A stretch of DNA of 64,000 nt from Panacagrimonas sp052386745 (GTDB taxonomy: Bacteria; Pseudomonadota; Gammaproteobacteria; Nevskiales; Nevskiaceae): the NCBI GenBank assembly GCA_052386745.1, contig JBQTJW010000022.1:34759-98758 (forward strand), written 5' to 3'. Under the pieces are notes generated by a model. That model saw only the letters and a list, made by a program, of their open reading frames with translations, made no database searches and was not told where the DNA came from. The position numbers and the translations under genes were made by a program. Positions 63,907 to 64,000 of the stretch are shown piece by piece. Numbering within the stretch: position 1 is the stretch's first letter; each line of letters opens with the position of its first letter.

Positions 63907-64000
63907 GTACGGGTGCGGGATATGCTCGGGTAGTGGCGGAGGCTTGGATCAGGCGCTGGAGGATTTTTGCCAAGTCGTATCGCCGATTGAATCGATACTG
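63881..64000 (-). CDS. IS1595-family (ISXO2-like) transposase, C-terminal part cut by window edge
   Basis: The 39 visible residues read from the window edge Q-Y-R-F-N-R-R-Y-D-L-A and end L-R-L-A-E-D-R-C before TAA at 63883-63881. The Y-R-F-N-R-R block followed by a short leucine-rich helix and a terminal R-L-A-E is the C-terminal signature of ISXO2-like transposases. The rest lies beyond 64000. It overlaps the 3' end of the broken membrane gene, so the element may have truncated it. Confidence 0.7.
   Translation of the reverse strand, partial: QYRFNRRYDLAKILQRLIQASATTRAYPAPVLRLAEDRC

Overview
The window is high-GC, densely coded DNA of a Gram-negative bacterium with an outer membrane (secretin, porin, beta-barrel protein, lipoproteins, periplasmic c-type cytochrome and Cti). 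The engB | cytochrome c4 - dsbA junction, a Tad locus with a DUF3613 gene and the cfa/DUF1365/FAD cluster suggest a gammaproteobacterium, perhaps near Xanthomonadales. A betaproteobacterium cannot be excluded from gene content alone.

Layout. (1) 1-9.5 kb: tail of a glycosyltransferase, then a Tad/Flp pilus locus (flp, cpaB, cpaC, cpaE, cpaF, tadB, tadC, tadD, DUF3613). (2) 9.5-12.8 kb: engB facing away from cytochrome c4, dsbA and an M14 carboxypeptidase. (3) 12.8-21 kb: a leftward lipid-modification run (tesA, FAD oxidoreductase, DUF1365, cyclopropane synthase, DUF1475, DUF2062) divergent from ybbA-ybbP. (4) 21-29.4 kb: an SDR-fold protein with the halohydrin dehalogenase fingerprint, a VOC protein, an hsdM remnant, an LtaS-like sulfatase, a PAP2 phosphatase fused in frame to a POTRA/beta-barrel protein, and the cis/trans fatty acid isomerase cti. 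(5) 29.5-42.6 kb: an alpha-2-macroglobulin and a seven-gene MoxR/DUF58/Bat operon, leftward. (6) 42.8-59.7 kb: a urea module, with ureDABCEFG leftward; rightward a permease-like hybrid histidine kinase, its response regulator, a porin and urtABCDE. (7) 59.7-64 kb: a lower-GC, decayed mobile region with IS110-family remnants, a second 3' end of urtE joined to an IS110-like start, a small membrane protein gene, a broken membrane protein gene and the end of an IS1595-like transposase.

How the genes work together. The urea module is the clearest system. The porin and UrtABCDE would bring urea in, UreABC with UreDEFG would hydrolyse it, and the two-component pair between the halves, whose kinase carries a permease-like sensor, is the natural candidate controller. 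Regions 3 and 4 hold two different enzymes that remodel existing membrane acyl chains (Cfa and Cti). The PAP2-barrel fusion, the transporter-kinase and the halohydrin dehalogenase candidate are the observations most worth follow-up.
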